Shown here: positions 51,083-60,339 of the stretch, in pieces
Position numbering within the stretch: the stretch's first letter is position 1
Layout: each line of letters begins with the position of its first letter
Origin: Rhodobacter sp.
GTDB lineage: Bacteria; Pseudomonadota; Alphaproteobacteria; Rhodobacterales; Rhodobacteraceae
Assembly (NCBI GenBank): GCA_020250125.1
Contig: JADCEL010000034.1
Coordinates: 1 to 64,000, forward strand
Direction of reading: 5' to 3'
Length of the DNA stretch: 64,000 nt
Translations under genes and position numbers: made by a program
Notes under the pieces: generated by a model
What the model was told of the DNA's origin: nothing
The model's database searches: none
Seen by the model: the letters and a program-made list of their open reading frames with translations, nothing else

Positions 51083-53083
51083 ATGACGCGCGATCTGTCC
51101 CGCCTGCTGCGCCCGCGCTCCATCGCCGTCTTCGGATCGGGCTGGGCGCAGAATGTGGTGGAGCAATGCGCCCGGATGGGCTTTGCCGGGCCGGTCTGGC
51201 CGGTGCACCCGACACGGGATCAGATTGGCGGCGTTCCTGCCTTTCGTTCGCTGGCCGATCTGCCGGGCATTCCGGATGCCACGTTCATCGGGGTGAACCG
51301 GCATGCAACGCTGGAGGTTGTGGCCGGACTTTCGGCGATGGGGGCCGGGGGGGCCATCTGCTTTGCCTCGGGCTGGACCGAGGCGGGGGAGGCGGACCTG
51401 CAGGCGCGGCTGGTCGCGGCGGCGGGCGACATGCCGATCCTGGGGCCGAATTGTTACGGGGTGATCAACTACCTTGACGGGGCGCTGTTGTGGCCGGACC
51501 AGCACGGCGGCCGCCGGGTGGAGCGCGGGGTGGCGCTGCTGTCGCAATCCTCGAACATCGTGATCAACCTGACAATGCAGCGCCGGGGCCTGCCGGTGGC
51601 CTATGTCGCCTGTCTGGGCAATGCCGCCCAGGTCGGGCTGGCGGACCTGGCGGGTGCCCTGCTTGCCGATGACCGGGTGACGGCGCTGGGGCTTTATGTC
51701 GAGGGGATCGGTGATGCACCGGCCTTTGCCGCATTGGCCGGGGCGGCACGGGCAGCGGGCAAGGGCATTGCCTGCATCAAATCCGGCAAGACCGAAGCCG
51801 CGCGGTCTGCGGCGGCCTCGCACACAGCCTCGCTTGCCGGGGGCGGGGCGGCATCGAGCGCCTTTCTGCGCCAGGCCGGCGTGGCCGAGGTGGCGACCTT
51901 GCCGGAACTGCTGGAAGTGCTGAAAATCTTTCATGTCCATGGTCCGGGCCTGGGGCGGCGTCTGTGTTCCCTGTCCTGTTCCGGGGGTGAGGCGGGGCTG
52001 GTGGCCGATCTGGCGGCCCCGGCCGGCATTGTGTTTCCGCCGCCCAGTGACGCACAGCGGGTACGGCTGGCCGGGATTCTGGGGCCGATCGTGGCGATCG
52101 CCAATCCCTTGGATTATCATACCTTCATCTGGGGCGACGGGCCGCGCACCACGGATGTCTTTTCCACGATGCTGGGCGGCTATGACGCGGGCATCTTCAT
52201 CATCGATCCGCCGCGCCCCGACCGGTGCGACGGGGCCTCGTTTGCGCCGGCGATGGATGCCATTGTTGCCGCCCAGGCGGCGACCGGCAAGCCCGCCTTT
52301 CCGGTCTCTTCGATCCCCGAGAACTTTGGCGAGGACCGCGCCGGGGCGATGCTGGCCAATGGCGTTGTTGCGATGATGGGGCTGGAAACCGCCCTGGGGG
52401 CGCTGCGTGCGGCCCAGGTTGCGCCCGCGCGTGCCGGGTGGCGGCCCGTGGCGGCCTGGTCGCGGGGACAGGCACGGATGCTTGCCGAAGACGCGGCAAA
52501 GGCCATGCTGGCCGGGGCCGGTGTTGCCGTGCCGCGCGGCGTGTCCGGGGCCACCCTGGCCGAAGTGCAGGCCAGGGCATCGTCGCTGGCCGCGCCGCTG
52601 GCGCTGAAGGGGCTGGGCTTTGCCCACAAGACCGAGGCGGGCGCGGTGCGGCTTGGCCTTGCCTCGCTGGACGGGCAGGCCGCGATGCCGGGTGCTGCGG
52701 GCTATCTGGCGGAAGAGATGGTCTTGGGCGGTGTGGCAGAGGTGCTGCTGGGCCTGCGCCGCGATCCGGTCTATGGCGTGACGCTGACGCTGGGCATGGG
52801 CGGGGTCACCGCCGAACTTATGGCCGACAGCGTGACGCTGGTGGCACCGGTGACGGGCGCCGAAATCGCGGCGGCACTGAAAACGCTGCGCCTTTGGCCG
52901 TTGCTGGATGGCTATCGCGGCCGGGCGAAGGCCGATGTTGCGGCCTTTGTCGATGCGGCGCTGGCGTTGCAGGCGCTGATGGTGGCTGCCCCGCACCTGC
53001 AGGACATCGAGATCAACCCGCTGATGCTGCGCGAAAGCGGCGCTGTGGCGGCGGATGCCGTAATCTGGGAGGACACAGAATGA
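51083..53083 (+). CDS. ADP-forming-type acyl-CoA ligase (CoA-binding plus ATP-grasp)
   Basis: 666 aa single-chain acyl-CoA synthetase of the NDP-forming superfamily. Residues 1-130: CoA-binding Rossmann domain (RSIAVFGSGWAQNVVEQCAR). 135-300: succinyl-CoA-ligase-like domain (ILGPNCYGVINYLDGALLWP, GKTEAARSAAASHTASLAGG). About 470-665: ATP-grasp (GVAVPRGVSGATLAEVQARA, LKGLGFAHKTEAGAVRLGLA, EINPLMLRESG). In this locus it most likely activates gamma-butyrobetaine or carnitine with CoA. It overlaps the hydratase gene by 4 nt. Confidence 0.82.
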   Translation: MTRDLSRLLRPRSIAVFGSGWAQNVVEQCARMGFAGPVWPVHPTRDQIGGVPAFRSLADLPGIPDATFIGVNRHATLEVVAGLSAMGAGGAICFASGWTEAGEADLQARLVAAAGDMPILGPNCYGVINYLDGALLWPDQHGGRRVERGVALLSQSSNIVINLTMQRRGLPVAYVACLGNAAQVGLADLAGALLADDRVTALGLYVEGIGDAPAFAALAGAARAAGKGIACIKSGKTEAARSAAASHTASLAGGGAASSAFLRQAGVAEVATLPELLEVLKIFHVHGPGLGRRLCSLSCSGGEAGLVADLAAPAGIVFPPPSDAQRVRLAGILGPIVAIANPLDYHTFIWGDGPRTTDVFSTMLGGYDAGIFIIDPPRPDRCDGASFAPAMDAIVAAQAATGKPAFPVSSIPENFGEDRAGAMLANGVVAMMGLETALGALRAAQVAPARAGWRPVAAWSRGQARMLAEDAAKAMLAGAGVAVPRGVSGATLAEVQARASSLAAPLALKGLGFAHKTEAGAVRLGLASLDGQAAMPGAAGYLAEEMVLGGVAEVLLGLRRDPVYGVTLTLGMGGVTAELMADSVTLVAPVTGAEIAAALKTLRLWPLLDGYRGRAKADVAAFVDAALALQALMVAAPHLQDIEINPLMLRESGAVAADAVIWEDTE

Positions 53084-53877
53084 CCGGGTTCCCGACCGAA
53101 GGTCCGATCCGCACGCGGCGGGACGGGGCCATCCTGGAAGTAACGCTGGACCGGCCCAAGGCCAATGCCATCGACCTTGCGACCAGCCGGATCATGGGGC
53201 AGGTGTTCCGCGCCTTCCGCGATGAGGACAGCCTGCGGGTGGCGATCCTGCGGGCCGAGGGCGGGAAATTCTTTTGCCCCGGCTGGGATCTGAAGGCGGC
53301 TGCGGCGGGGGATGCTGTCGATGGCGATTATGGCGTGGGCGGCTTTGGCGGCATGCAGGAATTGCCGAACCTGAACAAACCGGTCATCGCCGCGGTCAAC
53401 GGGATCTGCTGCGGCGGGGGGCTGGAACTTGCCCTGTCCTGCGATCTGATCCTGGCGTCAGACAACGCCACCTTCGCCTTGCCCGAAATCCGGTCGGGCA
53501 CCGTGGCGGATGCGGCCAGCATCAAGCTGCCCAAGCGCATTCCCTATCATGTGGCGATGGACCTGCTGCTGACCGGGCGCTGGTTTGACGCCGGAGAGGC
53601 CCTGCGCTGGGGCCTGCTGAAGGAAATCACCACGCCCGCCGGTCTGCTGCCGAAAGCGTGGGACCTGGCGCGGCTTCTGGCAAGCGGGCCGCCGCTGGTC
53701 TATGCCGCGATCAAGGAAGTGGTGCGCGAGGCCGAGGCGCTGCGGTTTCAGGACGCGCTGAACCGGGTGACGAAGCGCCAGCTGGCCACGGTGGACCGGC
53801 TTTATTCCAGCGAGGATCAACTGGAAGGGGCGCGGGCCTTTGCCGAAAAGCGGGACCCGGTGTGGAAAGGGCGGTAA
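53080..53877 (+). CDS. caiD: Enoyl-CoA hydratase family, CaiD-like carnitinyl-CoA dehydratase
   Basis: 265 aa crotonase fold. Oxyanion-hole segments: FFCPGWDLKAAAAGD and AVNGICCGGGLELALSCDL. The catalytic region ALPEIRSGTVADAASIKLPK and the tail VTKRQLATVDRLYSSEDQLE, FAEKRDPVWKGR, are close to CaiD. It hydrates crotonobetainyl-CoA to L-carnitinyl-CoA. Translationally coupled to the ligase gene (ATGA). Last gene of the carnitine locus and convergent with the restriction-modification gene. Confidence 0.8.
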   Translation: MTGFPTEGPIRTRRDGAILEVTLDRPKANAIDLATSRIMGQVFRAFRDEDSLRVAILRAEGGKFFCPGWDLKAAAAGDAVDGDYGVGGFGGMQELPNLNKPVIAAVNGICCGGGLELALSCDLILASDNATFALPEIRSGTVADAASIKLPKRIPYHVAMDLLLTGRWFDAGEALRWGLLKEITTPAGLLPKAWDLARLLASGPPLVYAAIKEVVREAEALRFQDALNRVTKRQLATVDRLYSSEDQLEGARAFAEKRDPVWKGR

Positions 53878-53940
53878 CGGGGGTGCCACCGTGGCCAGCG
53901 CGTGGGGGGGCAAGGCCACTTTTGCCCAGATGGCGGATGA

Positions 53941-56900
53941 TCAGGGGGACGGCACGGGTGATCGGGCCTTGACCTTGTCGCTCGTTCCAGGCGTCAGGGT
54001 GATGGTCTGCATGATCCGGTCGGTTTCGGCCAGAATGCGGATGATCTTCTGATAGTGCTTGACATCGTCAAAGCTCAGGGCGCGCCCCTTGCGGTCTTTC
54101 AGCCATTTCTGCGCGGGCTGGTAGCCGCCGATGAAAAATGTCCATGACACATCGGGCACATCGGCGAAGTATTGGGTCCGGTTGATCCAGACCTTGCCAT
54201 CGGCAAAACGCGGTGCCTCCACCTTTGCGTCGCCATCACCCTGAAAGGGATAGGGGGTTGGGCCGATGGTGGCGGGGTCCATCAGATGCAGCTTGCGCAG
54301 GGTGGTGCCTTTGGCCGAGACGTCCCAGAACGCGTCCGGGCTGGCGGGCCAGGGAATGCGCGGGAAGTCGATCTTCAGGAATTCGGCATAGGTGGCGCGG
54401 TAGGCCGGGCAGTGCAGGACACCGTAGATGTAGTCAAACACCTGCACCTCATCCGGGGTGCCGTGGGTGGGATGGGTGGCAAGGGCTTGCAGGCGGGCGT
54501 AGAGTTTGGGGGCGAAGTTGATGCGGCGGGATTGGTCGAGGTCTTGCTCGGCTGGGTAGAGGTAGAGGGGGAAGACACATGACTGCGTGCTGCTCTCTGC
54601 GTACTTCGTTTCCATAATTATGTCTGTGATGAAGAAGTGGTCTGCCAAAGGATTCTTGTTGCTGCGTGCGGTTGCAAGGCCAAAGTTCGGCCCTGCAACA
54701 AAATGGCGCATGACCTCATCACGCGGGTAACAGATGAATCCTCTGGATTTCGCTGAATAGTAAATCCAGCGGGTGTCAAAGGGACGATAGGCAAGACGCC
54801 TCAGCTTTGTCTGCGTCAGTTCGCGGTTCAGGTCATCCTGGGCCCATGCGACCCTCCAGTCTCGAACATCCTCTCCAAGTCCGTATTTTCGGCGCGCAGC
54901 CTCCGTCTCCATAGCGGCAAAATCCTGCACCCGCTGCCAAAGACGATCCCGGCTTTCGTCGATTGTCAGGTCATCGCGTGCCGTTACAATGCCAACGGAA
55001 TTCACGGGCATAAGTGCGGCGACAGAAATGCCCTTTTCGTAAACCTCTTGTGTCGAGTAATTCCGCCGTACCAGCGGATGCTGTGGTGCAGGGCTTTCCA
55101 GCGCCGAAAACGTCACTGGCGTCAGGTCAGCCGCTTGCAATGCGGCATATTTCGCTGTGCGTTCGCCCCAAAGGTCGCCGTGCAGCACCTGCGCCAGCCC
55201 TTTGCCACCGTCCTTTTTCCGTACCCCAATAATAATCGCCACACCCTGCTGAATATCAAAGACATTCTTGTCCGGCTTCCCCTCTGGCGTGACTTCCTTC
55301 TTCTTCGCATTGCCATGCAGATCCAGCACCCAGATCTTGTCAAACGTCTTCAGCAGATGCCAGCGCATCCCCCGGAAGGTCGGGTTGTCCAGATAGCCGT
55401 GGTTGGTGATGAAGCCCAGCACCCCCTCGCCATTCTTTTCAATCAGGTGTGACGAAAGCCGGATGAACTTCACATACAGGTCGTTCAGCCATTTCGGGTT
55501 GCGTTCCTTCAACCGCTCTATCCCGCCGGGTTCCTTCTTGTAATCCTCCATCAGCTTGCCCAGCCAGCCTTCGGATTTGCCGCCCTCGCCAAGGTAGGGC
55601 GGGTTGCCGATCACGCACATGATCGGCATGTCGCGCTTGATCGTATTCGCCGCTTTCACCTCATTCGACAGCCACTGAGCAAAGGGCAGTGACTGGTTTG
55701 CAGGCTCGCCTTCTTCCAGCGAATTGGTCAGATAGACCGAAAGGCGCGGCGGGGTGCCGGTGGGTTTGTAGCCCATTTCCGTCAGGATCATGTCCAGCTT
55801 CAGGTGGCACATGGCATAGGATGCCATCAGCAGTTCAAAGCCATGCACGCGCGGGATCAGGTCACGCTCGACATACTGGCTCCACATGCCGGGGGCCATG
55901 CCCTTTACCTTGGGTGCGATCTGCTTGATCACCTCGGCCAGAAAGGTGCCTGTCCCCGTGGCCGGGTCCAGTATCTGCACCCGGTGAACCTCTTTCCGTA
56001 TCTTGACCGGCTTGCCCTTGCTGTCCGCCTGCCCGGTATCCCAATCCACCGTCACCTTGGATGTATCGGCCAGCCCATCGGCCAGGCCGAATTCGGTTTG
56101 CAGCACCTGATCCACCGCGCGCACGATGAAATTCACCACCGGTTCGGGCGTGTACCACACCCCGCGCGCCTTGCGCTTCGCCGGGTTATAGGCGGCAAGG
56201 AAGGTTTCGTAGAAATGCAGAAACGGGTCATTCTGCCCGGTCAGCCTGCCGAACCCTTCCATGATCCTGGCCACATTCGATGCCTGAAACACCTTGGCCA
56301 GATCATCGATGATCCATCTGATCCGGTCATCCAGGTTCGGCCCGGCGATATAGCTGAACAGGTTGCGCAGGAAGGGATTTGATTTCGGCAGCAGGTCCAG
56401 CGCCTCTTGCCTGCTGAAGCTGTCCAGCGTCGGGTCATGCAGACGGGCGGCAAACATGCCATAGGCGATGGTTTCGGCGTAGATGTCGGCAAAATCTTCC
56501 GGCGTGATGTCGTGGATCAGGTGTTCGCGGAACGCCCTGAACTGGTCGCCCAGCTCCGATTGCAGCTCTGCATCCGCCTTCAGCGCATTGCGCAGCACGT
56601 CTTTGATCAGACCGGCCTTGCCTGCCATGATTCCGGCCAGCACCCTGGGCGATGTGATGGTCTGCGGGCGCTGCGCGATGAAGTCGCGCAGCAGGTTTTC
56701 CAGCGTGGCAAACTGATCGGGCTTTGGCTGAATGCCCATCAGGTAGTCGGCAACCGTGACCGATGCCGTCAACTGCCCGTTGCGGTAGAAATCCCAATCG
56801 AGGCAGTTGGTATAGATCAGGTTCGGCAGGGCCGCCAGGTAGCGCTTCTGCTGATCCCGGTTCGCGTCTTTCATCTGGCGCAGGTCAAGGCCGATGTCCT

Positions 56901-57114
56901 TTGCCTCCACAAACCCCACCGCGATGTCGCCGCTTTGCAGGATGAAATCCGGCGCGCCGCAGGCGATGCGTTTGGGTTCGTTGGTTGCGGTGATCTCTGC
57001 CGGGCGCAGGCCATCGAACAGCGCCTTCAGCGCAGGTCGATAGGAATGTTCCGTCGCCCTTTGTGTCTTGTGTGTCGCGACGACTTGGCGAAGGAACTCT
57101 GCCACCAGAACCAT
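53941..57114 (-). CDS. Single-chain restriction-modification enzyme (type IIG/ISP-like)
   Basis: 1057 aa. N-terminal PD-(D/E)xK nuclease motif: P55-D56 then E70-A-K72 (GAPDFILQSG ... GFVEAKDIGLD). A helical linker follows, then the N6-adenine methylase: GVWYTPEPVV (319-328), motif I DPATGTGTFL (383-392), motif IV NPPY (504-507). The C-terminal 400-450 residues would be the target-recognition domain. One protein would both cut and methylate. No helicase motifs are seen, unlike full type ISP enzymes. The stretch around 54.58-55.25 kb is visibly less GC-rich than the neighbours. It stands alone between the carnitine locus and glpX. Confidence 0.85.
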   Translation of the reverse strand: MVLVAEFLRQVVATHKTQRATEHSYRPALKALFDGLRPAEITATNEPKRIACGAPDFILQSGDIAVGFVEAKDIGLDLRQMKDANRDQQKRYLAALPNLIYTNCLDWDFYRNGQLTASVTVADYLMGIQPKPDQFATLENLLRDFIAQRPQTITSPRVLAGIMAGKAGLIKDVLRNALKADAELQSELGDQFRAFREHLIHDITPEDFADIYAETIAYGMFAARLHDPTLDSFSRQEALDLLPKSNPFLRNLFSYIAGPNLDDRIRWIIDDLAKVFQASNVARIMEGFGRLTGQNDPFLHFYETFLAAYNPAKRKARGVWYTPEPVVNFIVRAVDQVLQTEFGLADGLADTSKVTVDWDTGQADSKGKPVKIRKEVHRVQILDPATGTGTFLAEVIKQIAPKVKGMAPGMWSQYVERDLIPRVHGFELLMASYAMCHLKLDMILTEMGYKPTGTPPRLSVYLTNSLEEGEPANQSLPFAQWLSNEVKAANTIKRDMPIMCVIGNPPYLGEGGKSEGWLGKLMEDYKKEPGGIERLKERNPKWLNDLYVKFIRLSSHLIEKNGEGVLGFITNHGYLDNPTFRGMRWHLLKTFDKIWVLDLHGNAKKKEVTPEGKPDKNVFDIQQGVAIIIGVRKKDGGKGLAQVLHGDLWGERTAKYAALQAADLTPVTFSALESPAPQHPLVRRNYSTQEVYEKGISVAALMPVNSVGIVTARDDLTIDESRDRLWQRVQDFAAMETEAARRKYGLGEDVRDWRVAWAQDDLNRELTQTKLRRLAYRPFDTRWIYYSAKSRGFICYPRDEVMRHFVAGPNFGLATARSNKNPLADHFFITDIIMETKYAESSTQSCVFPLYLYPAEQDLDQSRRINFAPKLYARLQALATHPTHGTPDEVQVFDYIYGVLHCPAYRATYAEFLKIDFPRIPWPASPDAFWDVSAKGTTLRKLHLMDPATIGPTPYPFQGDGDAKVEAPRFADGKVWINRTQYFADVPDVSWTFFIGGYQPAQKWLKDRKGRALSFDDVKHYQKIIRILAETDRIMQTITLTPGTSDKVKARSPVPSP

Positions 57115-57442
57115 GTCGGACTTCCCCGTGTTTTCGGTTTTCTGCCGCCGTCACTTGTGAAGCAGGCAGGCGCATCAGGCAACACTGGCTTGTGTCCGGT
57201 GCGCCCGGCGCCATCGCCTGTCTGCCGGGCCTGCACCGCTGTCGCACTTATTCTGACCGACCTTGCCGAAGTCTTTACGATTGCCTGACGTGCCCCGCCA
57301 ACCCCTTGATTCCCCTTGGCCCCGCCGCCGTCGCCCGCCGGGCGGCACCTTGCCCGTTTCCCGTCACCCCGGCGCGACCGGGCTTGCCGATGGCAGCGCG
57401 CATGGCTAGACCGGGGCCAACCAGAACCCCAGGGATGCCGCC
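57115..57442. other. Divergent intergenic region between R-M gene and glpX
   Basis: 328 bp containing the promoters of the leftward restriction-modification gene and of glpX-recJ. Frames crossing it are not protein-like. No repeat or remnant of a mobile element was recognised here. Confidence 0.45.
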
Positions 57443-58408
57443 ATGGCCGACGCCACCGAATTTCATGACCGCATGTTGTCTTTGGGCCTGGCCCGCGTTT
57501 CGGAAGCGGCGGCGCTGGCCTCGGCCGGCTGGATCGGGCGGGGGGATGAGAAGGCCGCCGACCAGGCCGCCGTCAATGCCATGCGCGACCAGTTGAACCT
57601 GCTTGACATCGCCGGCGTCGTCGTGATCGGCGAGGGCGAGCGTGACGAGGCCCCGATGCTTTACATCGGCGAACAGGTGGGCAGCGGCACCGGCCCCGCC
57701 GTGGACATCGCCCTTGATCCGCTGGAAGGCACCACGCTGACCGCCAAGGACATGCCCAACGCCCTGACCGTGATCGCCATGGCCCCGCGCGGCACCCTGC
57801 TGCACGCGCCCGATGTCTATATGGACAAGCTGGCCATCGGCCCGGGGTACCCGCCCGATACCGTGACCCTGGCGATGACCCCGGTTGAACGCGTGCAGGC
57901 CATGGCCCGTGCCAAGGGCTGCGCCGCCGCCGACATCACCGTCTGCGTCCTGGAACGACCCCGCCACGAGGATCTGATCCGCGATGTCCGCTCCACCGGG
58001 GCCGCGATCCGGCTGATCACCGATGGCGACGTGGCCGGGGTGATCCACTGCGCCGAGGCGGACAAGACCGGCATCGACATGTACATGGGGACGGGCGGCG
58101 CACCCGAAGGCGTGCTGGCGGCGGCCGCGCTGAAATGCATGGGCGGGCAGATCTATGGCAGGCTGCTGTTTCGCAACGACGATGAACGGGGGCGCGCGGC
58201 CAGGGCGGGCGTCAGCGATCTGAACCGGGTCTATACCCTGCACGACCTTGTGACCGCCGATGTGATTTTCGCCGCCACCGGCGTGACCCAGGGGTCGATC
58301 CTGAACGGCATCCGCCGCGAACCGGGCTGGGTCACGCTGGAGACGATCCTGATGCGGTCCAAAACCGGATCGGTCCGCCGGATCGAATACCGCAGCCCGG
58401 TGAAATGA
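57443..58408 (+). CDS. glpX: Class II fructose-1,6-bisphosphatase
   Basis: 321 aa. Metal/phosphate motifs: VVVIGEGERDEAPML, GPAVDIALDPLEGTTLTAKD, GDVAGVIHCAEADKTGIDMY, GTGGAPEGVLAAAALKCMGG, ATGVTQGSIL. Dephosphorylates fructose-1,6-bisphosphate in gluconeogenesis. Overlaps recJ by 4 nt (ATGA). In related genomes a homoserine dehydrogenase gene (hom) often precedes glpX-recJ; here its place is taken by the restriction-modification gene. Confidence 0.95.
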   Translation: MADATEFHDRMLSLGLARVSEAAALASAGWIGRGDEKAADQAAVNAMRDQLNLLDIAGVVVIGEGERDEAPMLYIGEQVGSGTGPAVDIALDPLEGTTLTAKDMPNALTVIAMAPRGTLLHAPDVYMDKLAIGPGYPPDTVTLAMTPVERVQAMARAKGCAAADITVCVLERPRHEDLIRDVRSTGAAIRLITDGDVAGVIHCAEADKTGIDMYMGTGGAPEGVLAAAALKCMGGQIYGRLLFRNDDERGRAARAGVSDLNRVYTLHDLVTADVIFAATGVTQGSILNGIRREPGWVTLETILMRSKTGSVRRIEYRSPVK

Positions 58409-60162
58409 CCGGGGCCGCGCCGGAGCGTGCCTTTCTGGGGGTCGAAACCTCGCTGACCGGGCGGCGCTGGATCGGCCCGACCGGGCAGGAAGACCGGCTG
58501 TCCGAAGCCATGGCGCAGATCACGCGCCTGCCCCTGCCGCTGTGCCGCACCCTGGTGCGGCGTGGCGTGGCCCCGGACGATGCCGGGCGGTTCCTGGCAC
58601 CGCAGCTGCGCGACCTGCTGCCCGACCCGATGGGGCTGCGCGACATGGGGGTGGCGGCAGACCGGCTGCTGCGGGCCGTGAACAGCCGCCAGCGCATCGC
58701 CATTCTTGGTGATTATGATGTGGATGGCGGGGCCTCTTCGGCGCTGCTCATCATCTGGCTGCGCGCGCTGGGGCAACAGGCAACGCTGTATATCCCCGAC
58801 CGCATCGACGAAGGGTACGGCCCCAACGTGCCCGCAATGGCTGCGCTTGCCCGCGACCACGACCTGATCCTGTGTGTCGACTGCGGCACGCTGAGCCATG
58901 AGCCGATTGCAGCCGCCACGGGCGCGGATGTGGTGGTGCTGGATCACCATCTGGGCGCTGAAACCCTGCCCCCCGCCCTGGCGGTGGTGAACCCCAACCG
59001 GCAGGACGAAGACGGCACGCTGGGGCATCTTTGCGCCGCCTCGGTCGTGTTCCTGCTGCTGGTCGAGGCGAACCGCCGCCTGCGCGCCGCGGGCTTGCAG
59101 GGGCCGGACCTGATGGGGATGCTGGATCTGGTTGCGCTGGCCACGGTGGCCGATGTGGCCCCGCTGATCGGCGTCAACCGGGCGCTGGTGCGTCAGGGCC
59201 TGACGGTGATGGCGCGGCGCGCGCGCCCGGGCCTTGTGGCGCTGGCCGATGTGGCGCGGATGGACCGTGCCCCGAACTGCCATGCGCTTGGCTTTCTGCT
59301 GGGGCCGCGGGTCAACGCGGGCGGGCGCATCGGGCGGGCCGACCTGGGGGCGCGCCTTCTGGCCACCGGCGACCCGGCCGAAGCCGCGTCGATCGCCGCG
59401 CGGCTGGACGAACTGAACACCGAACGGCGCGACATCGAACTGCGGGTGCGCGAGGCGGCCCTGGCCCAGGCCGGGGCGCGCGGGCTGGACGGGCCGCTGG
59501 TCTGGGCGGCAGGGGAAGGCTGGCATCCCGGCGTGGTCGGCATTGTCGCGGCGCGCCTGAAAGAGGCGACAAACCGCCCCGCCGTGGTGATCGGGCTGGA
59601 GCGCGGCATCGGCAAGGGATCGGGCCGCTCTGTCTCTGGCGTGGACCTTGGCGCGGCGGTGCAGCGGCTGGCAGCAGAAGGGCTGCTGACGCGGGGTGGC
59701 GGGCACCGCATGGCCGCCGGGCTGACGGTGGAGGAAGACCGGATCGAAGCGGCCATGGCCCGGCTGGGCGAGTTGCTGGCGCGCCAGGGCGCAGGGCGCG
59801 GCGGGGCGGCCGATCTGCGGCTGGACGGGCTGCTGATGACCGGGGCCGCCACCGCGCAGCTCGTCGACCAGTTGGAGGCGGCCGGCCCCTTTGGCGCATC
59901 GGCCCCCGCCCCGCGCTTTGCCTTTGCCGATCAGGCCGTCAGCGCCCGCCGTGTCGGCGAAACCCATCTGCGGCTGACCCTGAGCGATGGCATGGGCCCG
60001 CCGCTGGAGGCCATCGCCTTTGGCGCCTTTGACACGGCGCTGGGGCCGGTGCTGGCCCAGCCCGGCGCGCAGCGGTTCCACCTGGCCGGACGGCTGGAAA
60101 TCAGCCACTGGAACGGCCGCAGCAAGGTGCAACTGCGGCTGGAAGACGCCGCAAGGGCGTGA
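58405..60162 (+). CDS. recJ: Single-stranded-DNA-specific exonuclease RecJ
   Basis: 585 aa. DHH-family motifs: LGDYDVDGGASSALLI, CVDCGTLSHEPIAAATGADV, VLDHHLGAETLPPALAVVNP, LVALATVADVAPLIGVNRAL, and DHHA1 segments GWHPGVVGIVAARLKEATN and GGGHRMAAGLTVEEDRI. A 5'-3' exonuclease for mismatch repair and recombination. Translationally coupled to glpX. The conventional DHD in motif I appears as DYD, which is normal for RecJ. Confidence 0.95.
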   Translation: MTGAAPERAFLGVETSLTGRRWIGPTGQEDRLSEAMAQITRLPLPLCRTLVRRGVAPDDAGRFLAPQLRDLLPDPMGLRDMGVAADRLLRAVNSRQRIAILGDYDVDGGASSALLIIWLRALGQQATLYIPDRIDEGYGPNVPAMAALARDHDLILCVDCGTLSHEPIAAATGADVVVLDHHLGAETLPPALAVVNPNRQDEDGTLGHLCAASVVFLLLVEANRRLRAAGLQGPDLMGMLDLVALATVADVAPLIGVNRALVRQGLTVMARRARPGLVALADVARMDRAPNCHALGFLLGPRVNAGGRIGRADLGARLLATGDPAEAASIAARLDELNTERRDIELRVREAALAQAGARGLDGPLVWAAGEGWHPGVVGIVAARLKEATNRPAVVIGLERGIGKGSGRSVSGVDLGAAVQRLAAEGLLTRGGGHRMAAGLTVEEDRIEAAMARLGELLARQGAGRGGAADLRLDGLLMTGAATAQLVDQLEAAGPFGASAPAPRFAFADQAVSARRVGETHLRLTLSDGMGPPLEAIAFGAFDTALGPVLAQPGAQRFHLAGRLEISHWNGRSKVQLRLEDAARA

Positions 60163-60244
60163 CGCGCCGCGCCCCGCAACAGGCGGCAAGAATCGTCTTG
60201 CGCTTGTTCCGCACCTCGCCTAAACACCGCGCCAGAGCGATTGT

Positions 60245-60319
60245 GGCCCGTTCGTCTATCGGTTAGGACACCAGGTTTTCAACCTGGGAAGAGGGGTTCG
60301 ACTCCCCTACGGGCTGCCA
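60245..60319 (+). tRNA. tRNA-Glu (anticodon TTC)
   Basis: Acceptor stem GGCCCGT pairs with ACGGGCT, closing with a G-U pair, then discriminator G and encoded CCA. The D-arm is GTC...GAC with GGTTAG in the loop. The anticodon stem CCAGG/CCTGG encloses TTTTCAA, with TTC at 60278-60280. The T-arm is GAGGGGTTCGACTCCCC. An integrase gene ends 21 bp beyond its 3' end, so the tRNA is the probable integration target. Confidence 0.95.
60299..60319 (+). other. Probable attachment-site core in the tRNA-Glu 3' end
   Basis: The T-arm and acceptor 3' strand of tRNA-Glu, directly next to the integrase gene, is the usual core for tRNA-targeting tyrosine integrases. The matching second copy expected at the far end of the element was not seen within the window. 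Confidence 0.45.
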
Positions 60320-60339
60320 CTTCTTCCTGCAAGCTGTTG

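Noticed and set aside
50858-52996. Long open frame antisense to the acyl-CoA ligase gene
   Set aside because: Shadow of GC-rich codons; the sense frame has CoA-binding and ATP-grasp motifs.
58231-60189. Long antisense frame over recJ
   Set aside because: recJ motifs on the other strand are unambiguous.
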